NCBI GenBank assembly: GCA_913020155.1
Contig: CAJWBA010000014.1
Span: forward strand, 1-46,913
Reading direction: 5' to 3'
Length of the DNA stretch: 46,913 nt
DNA from: an uncultured Flavobacteriales bacterium
GTDB lineage: Bacteria; Bacteroidota; Bacteroidia; Flavobacteriales; Flavobacteriaceae
The translations under genes and the position numbers were made by a program. The notes under the pieces are model-generated. The model saw only the letters and a program-made list of their open reading frames with translations. It searched no databases and was not told the DNA's origin. Shown one piece after another: positions 10,250 to 19,932 of the stretch; the first letter of the stretch is position 1, and every line of letters starts with the position of its first letter.

Positions 10250-10334
10250 AAAAAAATATCTCTTACCTAGCAAAAAATTGGATGTTTAACTTTGACTTCC
10301 ACCTGATTTTGAGCTTCTCACAAAAAAAACTCGT

Positions 10335-12779
10335 ATGAAAGTCCTTAAATTTGGTGGAACATCTGTAGCTAATTCAAAAAACTTAGACCTCGTTTCCAAC
10401 ATTATAGCATCTGAAAAAGAACAAAACGTAATTGTCGTCTCTGCATTAGGTGGCATAACCGATTTGCTAATATCTTCTTTAAATAAAGCATCAAAAGGAA
10501 AAGATACCTTTGCTCAAATATTAGAAGAAATTGAAGATCGTCACTTAGAACCAATTCGTTCCAGCATTCCATCTGCAAAACAAAGTGGAATCATAAGTTT
10601 TTTAAAATCAGAATTGAATCGCCTAGAAACAATCCTAGAGGGGATAATGATGTTAGGAGAAGTAACTCCGAAAGCAACTGCAAAAGTTTCGGGCTATGGG
10701 GAGCGTTTGTCCAGTAAAATTATTTACGAAATATTTAAACATAAAGGATTTGATGTAGTTTTAAAAGATGGCAGAGAATTGATTGAAACTCAAATTCAAA
10801 ACAACAGATCAGTAGTCAATTGGAAAAATACAGAAATCAAAACAAAGGAGTTTTTTAAAAGTAATAAAGCAAAAATCACTTTAGTACCCGGTTTTGTAGC
10901 TCAAAATGAGAAAGGAGATTCTACTACCCTAGGCAGAGGTGGATCTGATTATTCTGCAGCTATTTTAGCTCATTTACTGAAAGCAAATTCCCTTGAAATA
11001 TGGACGGATGTGAGTGGAATGTATACCGCTAATCCAAAGCTTGTAACACAAGCCAAGCCTATTCCCAAGCTTTCTTATTTAGAAGCAATGGAATTATCGC
11101 ATTTTGGAGCAAAAGTAATCTTTCCTCCTACACTTCAACCACTAGTAGAAAAACAAATTCCTGTTTTCATAAAAAACACCTTTGCTCCTCAGGACCAAGG
11201 CACAAAAATTGACAGTGAGGCCAGCAAACAAGACGGATCTGTTGTAAAAGGAATTAGTCATATTGATCAAATCAGTTTGATTAGCCTTGAAGGAAGTGGA
11301 ATGGTAGGAATACCAGGGGTTTCAAAACGTTTGTTTGAAGTATTATCCATAGCCCAAATCAACGTAATTATGATTACTCAAGCTTCTTCAGAACATTCAA
11401 TATGCATTGCCGTTCAAACCGATGAAGCAAAAGAAGCAAAAAAAGTAATTGATACAGAATTTACTTTTGAAATTTCCTTAAACAAAGTAGCGCCCACAAA
11501 AATTGAAAATGATCTTGTAAATATAGCCATTGTTGGGGATAACATGAAAAGTCACCAAGGAATTAGTGGTAAAATGTTTAGCTCACTAGGAGCAAATAAT
11601 GTCAATATCCAAGCAATAGCACAAGGAGCTTCAGAAAGAAACATTTCCATAATGATCAACAAAAAAGATACTCAAAAAGCACTAAACACGCTACATGAGA
11701 CCTTTTTTGAAAATGACATCAAAGAATTGAACTTGTTCATAATTGGTGTAGGTAATGTTGGAAGCAAACTTTTAGAACAAATTCAAAAACAACAGGAGTA
11801 TTTAGAAGAAAACTTGCTTCTACGAGTAAAAGTAATAGCAATCTCAAATTCAAGAAACATGGTACTTGGGAAAGAAAACTTGAATCTTATGAATTGGAAA
11901 ACTGAACTTGAAAAAGGACATCGAGCAGAAGTAAACAAATTTTTTGAACACGCAAAAAACCTTAATTTAAGAAACAGTATTTTTGTTGACAACACAGCAA
12001 GCGCAACTATTGCCTATGAATATGAGCGTTACTTGAACAATAATATTGGTGTAGTTACTTGTAATAAAATTGCTTGTGCAGACACTTTAGAAAACTACAC
12101 AAACCTGAAAAAATCATCACGTAAATACGGAAGTCCATTCTTGTTTGAAACAAATGTAGGAGCAGGATTACCCATAATCGATACTCTAAATAACTTAATT
12201 GCCTCTGGGGATCAAGTATTGAAAATTCAGGCAGTTTTATCTGGAAGTTTAAATTTTGTGTTCAATAACTTTAAAGAAGGAACTGATTTTAGAGATGTTG
12301 TGATTGAGGCTCAAACTGAAGGATACACTGAACCTGATCCCAAAATTGATTTAAGTGGAATTGATGTTGCAAGAAAAATATTGATATTAGCTCGCGAAAG
12401 TGGCTTAAACATTGAGCTTGATGATATTGAAAATACACCCTTTTTACCACAAGAATGTCTAGAAACACCAGATAATGAAAGCTTTTTTGAATCTCTTACG
12501 AAACACAAGCAATATTTTGAATCATTATTAACTCAAGCCGCATCAAAGAATTCACGACTCAAATATGTAGCCCAACTAGTAAATGGCGTTGCTAAAGTTG
12601 GGTTGCAAGAAATTCCAGAAGGTCATGACTTTTACAATCTTCAAGGGAGCGATAATATAATTTTATTTTATACAAATCGCTATTTAAAGCAACCATTGAT
12701 TGTAAAAGGAGCAGGTGCTGGTGCTGAAGTTACAGCTTCGGGGATTTTTGCAGATATCATCAGGATTGGTAAACGATAA
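10335..12779 (+). CDS. thrA: Bifunctional aspartate kinase / homoserine dehydrogenase I
   Basis: An 814-residue fusion catalysing the first and third steps of threonine synthesis from aspartate. The N-terminal aspartokinase starts with KFGGTSVAN and contains TLGRGGSDYSAA and IWTDVSGMYTANPK (residues ~1-300). Tandem ACT regulatory modules follow (~310-455), usually binding threonine. A homoserine dehydrogenase Rossmann motif LFIIGVGNVGSKLLEQI starts near 467, with the CNKIACAD substrate-domain segment near 578. The length matches the E. coli ThrA class (820). It is the first gene of thrABC; thrB starts three bases after the stop. Threonine-dependent control is probable, both through the ACT domains and the candidate leader peptide. 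Confidence 0.96.
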   Translation: MKVLKFGGTSVANSKNLDLVSNIIASEKEQNVIVVSALGGITDLLISSLNKASKGKDTFAQILEEIEDRHLEPIRSSIPSAKQSGIISFLKSELNRLETILEGIMMLGEVTPKATAKVSGYGERLSSKIIYEIFKHKGFDVVLKDGRELIETQIQNNRSVVNWKNTEIKTKEFFKSNKAKITLVPGFVAQNEKGDSTTLGRGGSDYSAAILAHLLKANSLEIWTDVSGMYTANPKLVTQAKPIPKLSYLEAMELSHFGAKVIFPPTLQPLVEKQIPVFIKNTFAPQDQGTKIDSEASKQDGSVVKGISHIDQISLISLEGSGMVGIPGVSKRLFEVLSIAQINVIMITQASSEHSICIAVQTDEAKEAKKVIDTEFTFEISLNKVAPTKIENDLVNIAIVGDNMKSHQGISGKMFSSLGANNVNIQAIAQGASERNISIMINKKDTQKALNTLHETFFENDIKELNLFIIGVGNVGSKLLEQIQKQQEYLEENLLLRVKVIAISNSRNMVLGKENLNLMNWKTELEKGHRAEVNKFFEHAKNLNLRNSIFVDNTASATIAYEYERYLNNNIGVVTCNKIACADTLENYTNLKKSSRKYGSPFLFETNVGAGLPIIDTLNNLIASGDQVLKIQAVLSGSLNFVFNNFKEGTDFRDVVIEAQTEGYTEPDPKIDLSGIDVARKILILARESGLNIELDDIENTPFLPQECLETPDNESFFESLTKHKQYFESLLTQAASKNSRLKYVAQLVNGVAKVGLQEIPEGHDFYNLQGSDNIILFYTNRYLKQPLIVKGAGAGAEVTASGIFADIIRIGKR

Positions 12780-12782
12780 TTT

Positions 12783-13712
12783 ATGAATGAAATTAAACTT
12801 TTTTGTCCAGCTAGTGTAGCCAACGTTTCCTGTGGCTTTGATGTGCTTGGCTTTTGTCTAGAACCTATTGGAGACGAAATGATCATTCGTAAAACTTCTA
12901 AAAAAGGAATTCACATAATCAAAATTGAAGGTCAAAAACTTCCCCTCGAAACTCAAAAAAATGTCGCTGGTGTTGCGGGTTTAGCTCTTCTTGAGGACTA
13001 TCCCTGTGATCATGGCTTTGAAATAGAAATTTACAAGGGAATCAAGGCAGGAAGTGGAATAGGAAGCAGTGCCGCAAGTTCAGCTGGTGCTGTTTTTGGA
13101 ATTAACGAACTTATGGGTAAACCTTTAAACCGAAATGAACTTATCAAATATGCAATGAAGGGGGAGGAATTAGCAAGTGGCTCAGCTCATGCAGACAATG
13201 TATCACCTGTATTAAAAGGAGGATTTACTGTTGTCCGCTGTTCCAAAACACCAGATGTAATTAGCTTGCCAAGTCCATCAGAATTACACGCAACTATTAT
13301 TCATCCAAAAATTGAGTTGAGAACATCAGATGCTCGTGCGGTTCTTAAAAAAAAAATTAATTTAGAAAAAGCCGTTGAACAATGGGGTAACTTGGCTGCA
13401 CTCGTAAGTGGATTATGCACCAATGATTATGACCTAATTGGGAGATCATTGGTAGATGTAGTTATTGAACCCCATCGATCAGCTTTAATTCCTGGATTTA
13501 AAGAATTAAAAAAAGCTGCAATTGACTCAGGAGCACTCGGGTGTGGCATTTCGGGATCTGGACCCTCTGTTTTTGCCCTTTCCAGAGGACGAGAAACAGC
13601 ACTCAGGGTTCAAGAAGAAATGAATAATACCTTTAAAAAATTCAATATTGAATATGAACTTCATTTATCTAAAATAAACTCCAAAGGAATTCAAATCATC
13701 TCAAGCAAATGA
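12783..13712 (+). CDS. thrB: Homoserine kinase
   Basis: A 309-residue GHMP-family kinase that phosphorylates homoserine with ATP. The N-terminal CPASVANVSCGFDVLGF is the family signature. The phosphate-binding loop KAGSGIGSSAASSAGAVFG is at residues ~88-106 and the C-terminal GCGISGSGPSVFAL supports the fold. It lies three bases after thrA and its last four bases overlap the thrC start (ATGA), indicating translational coupling in the operon. Confidence 0.96.
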   Translation: MNEIKLFCPASVANVSCGFDVLGFCLEPIGDEMIIRKTSKKGIHIIKIEGQKLPLETQKNVAGVAGLALLEDYPCDHGFEIEIYKGIKAGSGIGSSAASSAGAVFGINELMGKPLNRNELIKYAMKGEELASGSAHADNVSPVLKGGFTVVRCSKTPDVISLPSPSELHATIIHPKIELRTSDARAVLKKKINLEKAVEQWGNLAALVSGLCTNDYDLIGRSLVDVVIEPHRSALIPGFKELKKAAIDSGALGCGISGSGPSVFALSRGRETALRVQEEMNNTFKKFNIEYELHLSKINSKGIQIISSK

Positions 13713-15004
13713 TTTACTACAGCCTAAATAAAAAATCAACTCCAACTGAGTTTTCCGAAGCAGTTATCAAAGGTATTGCACCAGACAGAGGCTTGTATTT
13801 TCCAGAAAAAATTCACCATTTACCCGATTCTTTTTTTGAAAACATAGAGCATAAGACTATTCCGGAAATAGCTTTTGAGGTGATTGCACCCTTTGTTGCC
13901 GGGAGTATCCCTGAGGCTGAACTCAAAAATATTATTGAAGAAACTCTAGACTTTGATTTTCCTATTGTTCCCATAACCGATCAAATCGGAACTTTAGAAT
14001 TATTTCAGGGACCAACTCTAGCGTTTAAAGATGTTGGAGCACGATTTATGGCCCGTTGTTTAGGATATTTCAATAAAAAAAACAATTCTCAAAAAGTAAC
14101 TATACTTGTTGCTACCTCCGGAGATACAGGCGGAGCTGTTGCCAATAGCTTTTTGGGAGTGAAAGGAATTGAGGTTTTAATTTTATATCCAAAAGGTAAG
14201 GTAAGTAAAGTTCAAGAACAACAACTAACCACCTTAGGTCAAAACATAACTGCATTTGAAGTTGATGGTGTATTTGACGATTGTCAAGACATGGTAAAAA
14301 CAGCTTTTTTAGATCAAGACGTAACCAACAAAAGACAATTAACCTCTGCTAATTCTATCAATGTGGCACGTTGGTTGCCACAAATGTTCTATTATTTTAT
14401 TGCGTACAGAACCTTAAAAAGGTTAAATAAACCTCTTGTAGTATCTGTTCCTTGTGGAAATTTTGGAAACATTTGTGCTGGTATTATGGCACGAGAAATT
14501 GGCTTACCTATTGATCATTTTGTTGCAAGCACAAACATTAATGATGTAGTTCCTGATTATTTAAAAACAGGAAAATATTCCCTTAAAAAATCAACCCCTA
14601 CATTATCAAATGCTATGGATGTAGGAGATCCATCGAATTTTATTAGGATTTTAAAAATCTTCAATAATAATTTCGATCTTCTAAAAGAAAACTTATCGGG
14701 TTACAGTTTCACAGATACAGAAACACGAGAAGCGTTAAAAGAGATCCATGAAACATCTGGATATGTAGCCGATCCCCATGGAGCAGTGGGGTATTTGGGG
14801 TTGAAAGAATATTTAAAAGCGCATCCTGAAAAATACGGAGTATTTCTAGAAACAGCTCATCCAGTGAAATTCCTTGACACTGTTGAAGAAACTTTAAATA
14901 TTAAAGTTGAAATCCCAGACCGACTCAAAGAAACCTTATCCAAGACCAAAAAGAGCATCTCCATAAAAGATTATGAAGACCTCAAAGCTTTTTTGCTTAG
15001 TTAA
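13709..15004 (+). CDS. thrC: Threonine synthase
   Basis: A 431-residue PLP-dependent lyase converting O-phosphohomoserine to threonine. The N-terminal KIHHLPDSFF region is typical of the long threonine synthases. The PLP lysine is K107 in LAFKDVGARF, and the phosphate-binding loop is ATSGDTGGAVANSF. The nucleophilic SVPCGNFGN segment and the C-terminal DPHGAVGYLGL are also intact. It is the last gene of thrABC and converges on the aminopeptidase gene with only three bases between the stops, so transcripts must overlap or terminate inside genes. Confidence 0.96.
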   Translation: MIYYSLNKKSTPTEFSEAVIKGIAPDRGLYFPEKIHHLPDSFFENIEHKTIPEIAFEVIAPFVAGSIPEAELKNIIEETLDFDFPIVPITDQIGTLELFQGPTLAFKDVGARFMARCLGYFNKKNNSQKVTILVATSGDTGGAVANSFLGVKGIEVLILYPKGKVSKVQEQQLTTLGQNITAFEVDGVFDDCQDMVKTAFLDQDVTNKRQLTSANSINVARWLPQMFYYFIAYRTLKRLNKPLVVSVPCGNFGNICAGIMAREIGLPIDHFVASTNINDVVPDYLKTGKYSLKKSTPTLSNAMDVGDPSNFIRILKIFNNNFDLLKENLSGYSFTDTETREALKEIHETSGYVADPHGAVGYLGLKEYLKAHPEKYGVFLETAHPVKFLDTVEETLNIKVEIPDRLKETLSKTKKSISIKDYEDLKAFLLS

Positions 15005-15007
15005 CAA

Positions 15008-16612
15008 CTAATCCAACACGGGTAAAAGAAATTGATCTAAAGGACTCGATTCTTTCATAAGGTTTTCAATAGCCTCAAATGATCTTGGTGCATTGGCTGA
15101 TAAATTTATAGGTCCATTTTCTGTAATCAAGATATCATCTTCAATTCTAATCCCTATCCCCCACCATTTTGGATCACATGCACTGTTTTTAGGAATGTAG
15201 ATACCAGGTTCAACGGTAATAATTGCATTTGCCTTGAAGGGGCCATAATTGGATAGATCGTGTACATCCAGTCCGATGTGGTGAACTGCACCATGAGGGT
15301 AATAGATTCTAAACTCGTTTTCGGACTCAATAATTCCCAAACGCTTGAGACCTTTTGCAACCACAGCTTGGGTAATTTGCGTTATTTGTGAAGAAGTATT
15401 CCCAATTAGAGCTGCTTTAATACCCGCATTTTGTGCTTCATAAACTATTTGATACAACAGTTTCTGAGGTTCTGAAAAAGTACCATCCTTTGGAATTGTT
15501 CGAGTTACATCAGCAGTGTAACCCTCATACTCTGCTCCCAGATCCATCAAGATTAAATCTGAATCTAAGCCAGCTTCATCATTTTCAATGTAGTGCAATA
15601 CACAGGCATTGTATCCAGCCCCAACAATTGAAGGGTATCCTTCATAGGCTGCTCCATATTTTTTGAATACAAATTCGTGAATTCCTTGAATTTCGCGTTC
15701 AGTCATATTGGGTCGCATTGCTTTCATAACTTCTCGTTGTCCAATTGCCGATATTTCAATTGCTTTTTTCAACAAATACAATTCCTCTGCTGTTTTAATC
15801 TCGCGCATATCTCCTAAAACTTTTTCTAGGAGTTCTACGTCAAAAAACTGATCTTTCAGTATGAAAGCAACTTGCATCCTGAGGTCTTCCGGAACTCCTA
15901 AAGTTGTTGATTCTAAAAAGTTTTGAATGGCAGGATCCTCAGCTATGGACAGATTTTCGTCTGAATACCATCTAATAATATTTTTAAGCTTTTCAGTGTT
16001 TTCTACTTTAACAGTGCGTATTCTCCTCAAAAGTTGGTGACGTAAACGATTGAAATCTCTGGGGTAGTTAATGCTTTCCTTGAAAGTCTGTTGAAGATCA
16101 TAAAGATCGTATGGATCGTTCTTATCGTTTCTTACATCATTTTTAAAATCAAAAATCAAAACCTCATTAAACGAAGTAAAGTCCAATGGATTGTTTACAA
16201 ACTTAGACCGCAAAGAAATACGATCAATACCTAAGGCCATGGAACCCTCCAATCCTAATCGATACCCATTCCATTGCTCCGCTCTGGCATTTCGTTCTTG
16301 AATAAAAAGTTGATCAGAATAAAACCCTTCATCATCTTTTTGAGGATTTTTAAAAATTACCAAAACCGCTTGAGGCTCTTTGAATCCTGTTAAATAATAA
16401 AAATTAGGGTCTGGATGATAAACATAATCAACATCGTTCGCGCGATTACGCAATGGATTTGCAAATAATACGGCTACACTATTCGCAGGCATTTTAGAAC
16501 GTAATGCATCACGCTTGGACTTATGAAAATCAGGCATCAATTTTCCTTTTTGTGCACTTATTGGAACAAAAAAAATAAAAAAAATAAAAAAAGATAGGAT
16601 TGATTTTTGCAT
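15008..16612 (-). CDS. Secreted Xaa-Pro aminopeptidase (aminopeptidase P, M24B)
   Basis: A 534-residue metallopeptidase. A strongly hydrophobic signal peptide (MQKSILSFFIFFIFFVPISA) is followed by an aminopeptidase P N-domain with the PDPNFYYLTGF motif. The C-terminal pita-bread domain has the five metal ligands in context: DLGAEYEGYTADVTRT (two Asp), HHIGLDVHD (His), VEPGIYI (Glu) and RIEDD (Glu). It would release N-terminal residues preceding proline, probably in the periplasm. The family length is usual for Bacteroidota. It converges with thrC and is divergent from gcvT. Confidence 0.92.
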   Translation of the reverse strand: MQKSILSFFIFFIFFVPISAQKGKLMPDFHKSKRDALRSKMPANSVAVLFANPLRNRANDVDYVYHPDPNFYYLTGFKEPQAVLVIFKNPQKDDEGFYSDQLFIQERNARAEQWNGYRLGLEGSMALGIDRISLRSKFVNNPLDFTSFNEVLIFDFKNDVRNDKNDPYDLYDLQQTFKESINYPRDFNRLRHQLLRRIRTVKVENTEKLKNIIRWYSDENLSIAEDPAIQNFLESTTLGVPEDLRMQVAFILKDQFFDVELLEKVLGDMREIKTAEELYLLKKAIEISAIGQREVMKAMRPNMTEREIQGIHEFVFKKYGAAYEGYPSIVGAGYNACVLHYIENDEAGLDSDLILMDLGAEYEGYTADVTRTIPKDGTFSEPQKLLYQIVYEAQNAGIKAALIGNTSSQITQITQAVVAKGLKRLGIIESENEFRIYYPHGAVHHIGLDVHDLSNYGPFKANAIITVEPGIYIPKNSACDPKWWGIGIRIEDDILITENGPINLSANAPRSFEAIENLMKESSPLDQFLLPVLD

Positions 16613-16633
16613 ATTGAATTTAATTTTTTCGAA

Positions 16634-16663
16634 TTGAAAATAAGTTAAAAGAACTTATATTTA
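16634..16663 (+). promoter_or_regulatory. Promoter for gcvT
   Basis: TTG (16634-16636), a 19-bp spacer, then TATATTTA (16656-16663), one mismatch from TAnnTTTG. The spacing is ideal for the Bacteroidota housekeeping sigma factor and the box ends 33 bases before the ATG. Confidence 0.6.
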
Positions 16664-16696
16664 CGCTCAAATATATCAATAAAAAAACCATTCAAA

Positions 16697-17782
16697 ATGT
16701 TGAAAACAACACTTTATGAAACTCATGTTAGCCTAGGAGCAAAAATGGTTTCTTTTGGAGGCTTCTTGATGCCAGTCCAATATGAAGGAGTTACAAAAGA
16801 ACATCTTGCTGTTCGAAATAGTGTTGGCGTTTTTGACGTTTCACACATGGGAGAGTTTTTTGTTGAAGGACCAACTGCAATTAGTTTACTTCAGCACATT
16901 TGCAGCAATGATATCTCAAAACTTACCCCAGGTAAAGCACAATACAATTTTCTTCCCAATACAAAAGGAGGAATAGTTGATGATTTGATTGTTTACCAAT
17001 TGGCCGAAGATCGATATCTATTGGTTGTAAACGCTTCTAATATTGAAAAAGATTGGAATTGGATAAATAAACAGAACAAAATTCATGATGCTAAACTTAC
17101 AAATGCATCTGATAAATATTCTTTATTAGCAGTTCAAGGACCCAAAGCCATTGAAGCCATGCAACCGTTAACTACAGTTGAACTCAATCAACTCTCATTT
17201 TATGCACATCAAACAGGAGTTTTTGCAGGTATTGAAAACGTTTTAATTGCAACTACTGGATACACTGGTTCTGGAGGTTTAGAAATTTATATCCCTATAA
17301 CTGAAGTTGAAAAAGTTTGGAATGCAATATTTAAAGCCGGTAAAGATTATGAAATTCAACCAATTGGATTAGCTGCACGAGATACTCTCAGACTCGAAAT
17401 GGGTTACTGCCTTTACGGGAATGAAATAAATGAAAACCAATCCCCTATTGAAGCAGGATTGGGATGGGTAACTTGCCCCAACACTAATTTTATTAATGCA
17501 GAAGCTTTGGGGAAACAAAAAAGCGAAGGAACGTCTAATATTTTGGTAGGATTTGAATTACAAGAAAGGGGAATTCCACGAACGGACCACAACCTTTTTG
17601 ATCTCAATGGAAATTTAATTGGAAGAGTAACCTCTGGAACTCAGGCACCCTCATTGGGTAAGGGAATTGGTTTGGGATATATTCCAAAAAAAATGAGTGA
17701 TGTAGGAACAGAAATACAGCTCCAGGTCAGAAATAAGATGCTTCGTGCTAAAATAATTTCACTGCCTTTTTACAAGGACTAA
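16697..17782 (+). CDS. gcvT: Glycine cleavage system aminomethyltransferase (T protein)
   Basis: A 361-residue tetrahydrofolate-dependent enzyme that takes the aminomethyl group from lipoylated GcvH and releases ammonia and methylene-THF. The N-terminal [17 protein letters not shown], the [15 protein letters not shown] motif, and [20 protein letters not shown] followed by PIEAGLGW are all hallmark segments. The C-terminal barrel is complete. gcvH and gcvP are not in the window; stand-alone gcvT is common in this group. It has its own promoter, and the epimerase-like gene follows 13 bases later, possibly cotranscribed. Confidence 0.96.
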   Translation: MLKTTLYETHVSLGAKMVSFGGFLMPVQYEGVTKEHLAVRNSVGVFDVSHMGEFFVEGPTAISLLQHICSNDISKLTPGKAQYNFLPNTKGGIVDDLIVYQLAEDRYLLVVNASNIEKDWNWINKQNKIHDAKLTNASDKYSLLAVQGPKAIEAMQPLTTVELNQLSFYAHQTGVFAGIENVLIATTGYTGSGGLEIYIPITEVEKVWNAIFKAGKDYEIQPIGLAARDTLRLEMGYCLYGNEINENQSPIEAGLGWVTCPNTNFINAEALGKQKSEGTSNILVGFELQERGIPRTDHNLFDLNGNLIGRVTSGTQAPSLGKGIGLGYIPKKMSDVGTEIQLQVRNKMLRAKIISLPFYKD

Positions 17783-17795
17783 ACTGATTGTCATT

Positions 17796-18608
17796 TTGAA
17801 AAAAATATTAATTCTTGGAGGAAGTGGTTTTATTGGTAACTCACTTTATAGAGAACTATACCCGTATTTTGACACTTACGGAACCTATTTTAATGAAAAG
17901 AAGTTCTCGAAAAATCAAAATTTTTTCTATTATAGTCTTCAAGACGACAACATATTGCCGATCGTAAAAAAGGTAAAACCACAACTCATAATATCCTGCT
18001 TAAGAGGACCTATCATAGAACAATTAAAATCCCATGAGCATATAGTAAACTACATCCAGAACTTTGATTGTCGCTTGATGTTTCTTTCGTCCTCTAATGT
18101 ATTTGATGCTTTTGAGCACTATCCATCTTATGAATTTGATAAAACATTATCGAAGAGTCCCTATGGCCGTTTTAAGATTAGAATTGAAAACAGTCTTTTG
18201 AAACTACCTCCCTCAAAATATGTTATTGCTCGTCTCCCAATGGTTTTTGGAAACAATGCTCCAAGAACCAAAGAAATCGAAAATCTTATTGCTTCAAAAC
18301 AGCCCCTTGAAGTATTCCCAAACACCATTGTTAATGTTACTAGTGATCGTAAACTGAGTCAACAAATACACTACATTATTAATCAAAAATTAACAGGTAT
18401 TTTCCATCTAGGAAGCAGCGATCTGATTACTCATTTTGATTTCATTAAACGAATCATTTCAAGGAGAAAGCTAGAGGGGGCAATTTTTAAACAAATATTT
18501 ACCTCCAATCAAATGAGATATTTGGCTGTCCTTCCGAAAGAAAACAAGCTTCCCTCCCATCTCAATGTCTCTTATGAATCAATCCTAGAAGATTTATATT
18601 TACTGTAA
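17796..18608 (+). CDS. RmlD-like SDR / NAD(P)-dependent sugar-nucleotide reductase-like protein
   Basis: A 270-residue extended-SDR protein. It has an N-terminal nucleotide-binding ILGGSGFIG (GGSGFIG at residues 8-14) and a catalytic-type YGRFK (Y123, K127; YxxxK). An RLPMVFGNNAP segment resembles the sugar-binding region of dTDP-4-dehydrorhamnose reductase. The exact substrate is unknown; no other rml or polysaccharide genes lie nearby. The start codon is TTG, 13 bases after gcvT, and no ATG fits the N-terminal beta strand better. It lies between gcvT and yebC with no functional link I can see. Confidence 0.75.
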   Translation: MKKILILGGSGFIGNSLYRELYPYFDTYGTYFNEKKFSKNQNFFYYSLQDDNILPIVKKVKPQLIISCLRGPIIEQLKSHEHIVNYIQNFDCRLMFLSSSNVFDAFEHYPSYEFDKTLSKSPYGRFKIRIENSLLKLPPSKYVIARLPMVFGNNAPRTKEIENLIASKQPLEVFPNTIVNVTSDRKLSQQIHYIINQKLTGIFHLGSSDLITHFDFIKRIISRRKLEGAIFKQIFTSNQMRYLAVLPKENKLPSHLNVSYESILEDLYLL

Positions 18609-18665
18609 AACTAGTTACAGATCGCACAATACTTTTTTATATTTATATAATCAAAAAAGATTGAA

Positions 18666-19382
18666 ATGGGAAGAGCATTTGAATTCAGAAAAGCAAGAAA
18701 AATGAAACGTTGGTCAGCTATGGCCAAAACCTTTACTCGAATTGGTAAAGATATCGTTATTGCTGTAAAAGAAGGTGGTCCCGACTCCGACAACAACGCA
18801 AGACTCAGAGCTGTTATTCAAAATGCAAAAGCAGCCAACATGCCTAAGGACAATGTTGAACGTGCAATAAAAAAGGCTTCAGACAAAAATACCGAAAATT
18901 ACAAGGAAGTGCTCTTTGAAGGATATGCCCCTTATGGTATTGCAGTATTGGTAGAAACAGCTACAGACAACAACAATAGAACTGTTGCTAATATTAGAAG
19001 TTATTTTAATAAAGCAAATGGAAATCTTGGTACATCAGGATCTGTTGAATTTATGTTTGATCGTACCTGCAATTTCAGAATCAATCCTGAAAACATTGAC
19101 CCTGAAGAATTAGAACTAGAATTTATTGACTTTGGAGTAGAAGAAGTTTTTGCCGATGACGATGGTGTATTACTTTATGGATCGTTTGAAAATTTTGGAG
19201 CCATTCAAAAGGAACTAGAAAATAGATCCTTTGAAATTCTGTCTTCTGATTTTGAACGAATTCCTCAAAACTTAACCAAATTGAATCCAGAACAACTAGA
19301 AGAAGTAGAAAAACTATTTGAAAAAATAGAAGAAGATGATGATGTAATGAATGTGTATCACAATTTAGACCTTACAAATTAA
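18666..19382 (+). CDS. YebC/PmpR (TACO1) family protein
   Basis: A 238-residue full-length member. The invariant N-terminus MGRAFEFRKARKMKRWSAM is followed by NARLRAVIQNAKAANMPKDN and the YAPYGIAVLVE segment. Members have been described as DNA-binding regulators and, more recently, as translation factors that relieve ribosome stalling; the sequence cannot decide between these. The C-terminus is acidic. Its 3' end overlaps the convergent acyltransferase gene by 11 bases. Confidence 0.93.
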   Translation: MGRAFEFRKARKMKRWSAMAKTFTRIGKDIVIAVKEGGPDSDNNARLRAVIQNAKAANMPKDNVERAIKKASDKNTENYKEVLFEGYAPYGIAVLVETATDNNNRTVANIRSYFNKANGNLGTSGSVEFMFDRTCNFRINPENIDPEELELEFIDFGVEEVFADDDGVLLYGSFENFGAIQKELENRSFEILSSDFERIPQNLTKLNPEQLEEVEKLFEKIEEDDDVMNVYHNLDLTN

Positions 19383-19923
19383 ATATTCCGTTTTCGGGTA
19401 TTTTACCTTTCACCCCTTTAAAATAATTCTTCATTTTAATGAAATCTTGCTTTACATCATCTGTTGGTGTAAATAAAGGATGAAATATTATTTCTCTTTT
19501 TAAATAGTCAAATGCCACCAATTGAATCGGGATATTAGCTTCTTTTGCAATGTAGTAAAAACCTGATTTCCATTTTTTTACTGGTTTACGGGTTCCTTCT
19601 GGAGCTATTGCTAATCGAAAGATTTCTCGACTGTTGTAAATATTGACAATCCCCTCTACTACATTTTGATTGCCTTTCCTATTTAAAGGTGCTCCGCCTA
19701 AACCAACAAAAAACCATGATGTTAGAGGATTGAAAAGTTCTTTCTTCCCTACATAATTAATTTCTTCCCTCAAAATACTTCGAATCATTAATCCAACCAT
19801 AAAATCATAATTACTCGTATGTGGAGCAACAGCAATTATACATTTTGGTAGTTTTGGAAATTTACCAACTACTTTCCACTTAAAAATCTTCAGCAATATT
19901 AATTTGGAGAAAAAATGAAACAT
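19372..19923 (-). CDS. Lysophospholipid / 1-acylglycerol-3-phosphate acyltransferase family protein
   Basis: A 183-residue PlsC-like acyltransferase. The catalytic HX4D box is HTSNYD in APHTSNYDFMVG, and the glycerol-phosphate-binding motif is APEGTRKPVKKW. A hydrophobic N-terminal stretch suggests peripheral or membrane association. It is short for PlsC (usually ~240) but typical of the small Bacteroidota subfamily. The acyl acceptor is not determinable. kdsB starts upstream on the same strand with a 9-base gap, so the pair is probably cotranscribed, which fits a role in envelope lipid synthesis. Confidence 0.85.
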   Translation of the reverse strand: MFHFFSKLILLKIFKWKVVGKFPKLPKCIIAVAPHTSNYDFMVGLMIRSILREEINYVGKKELFNPLTSWFFVGLGGAPLNRKGNQNVVEGIVNIYNSREIFRLAIAPEGTRKPVKKWKSGFYYIAKEANIPIQLVAFDYLKREIIFHPLFTPTDDVKQDFIKMKNYFKGVKGKIPENGIFNL

Positions 19924-19932
19924 CTTGGTTAG

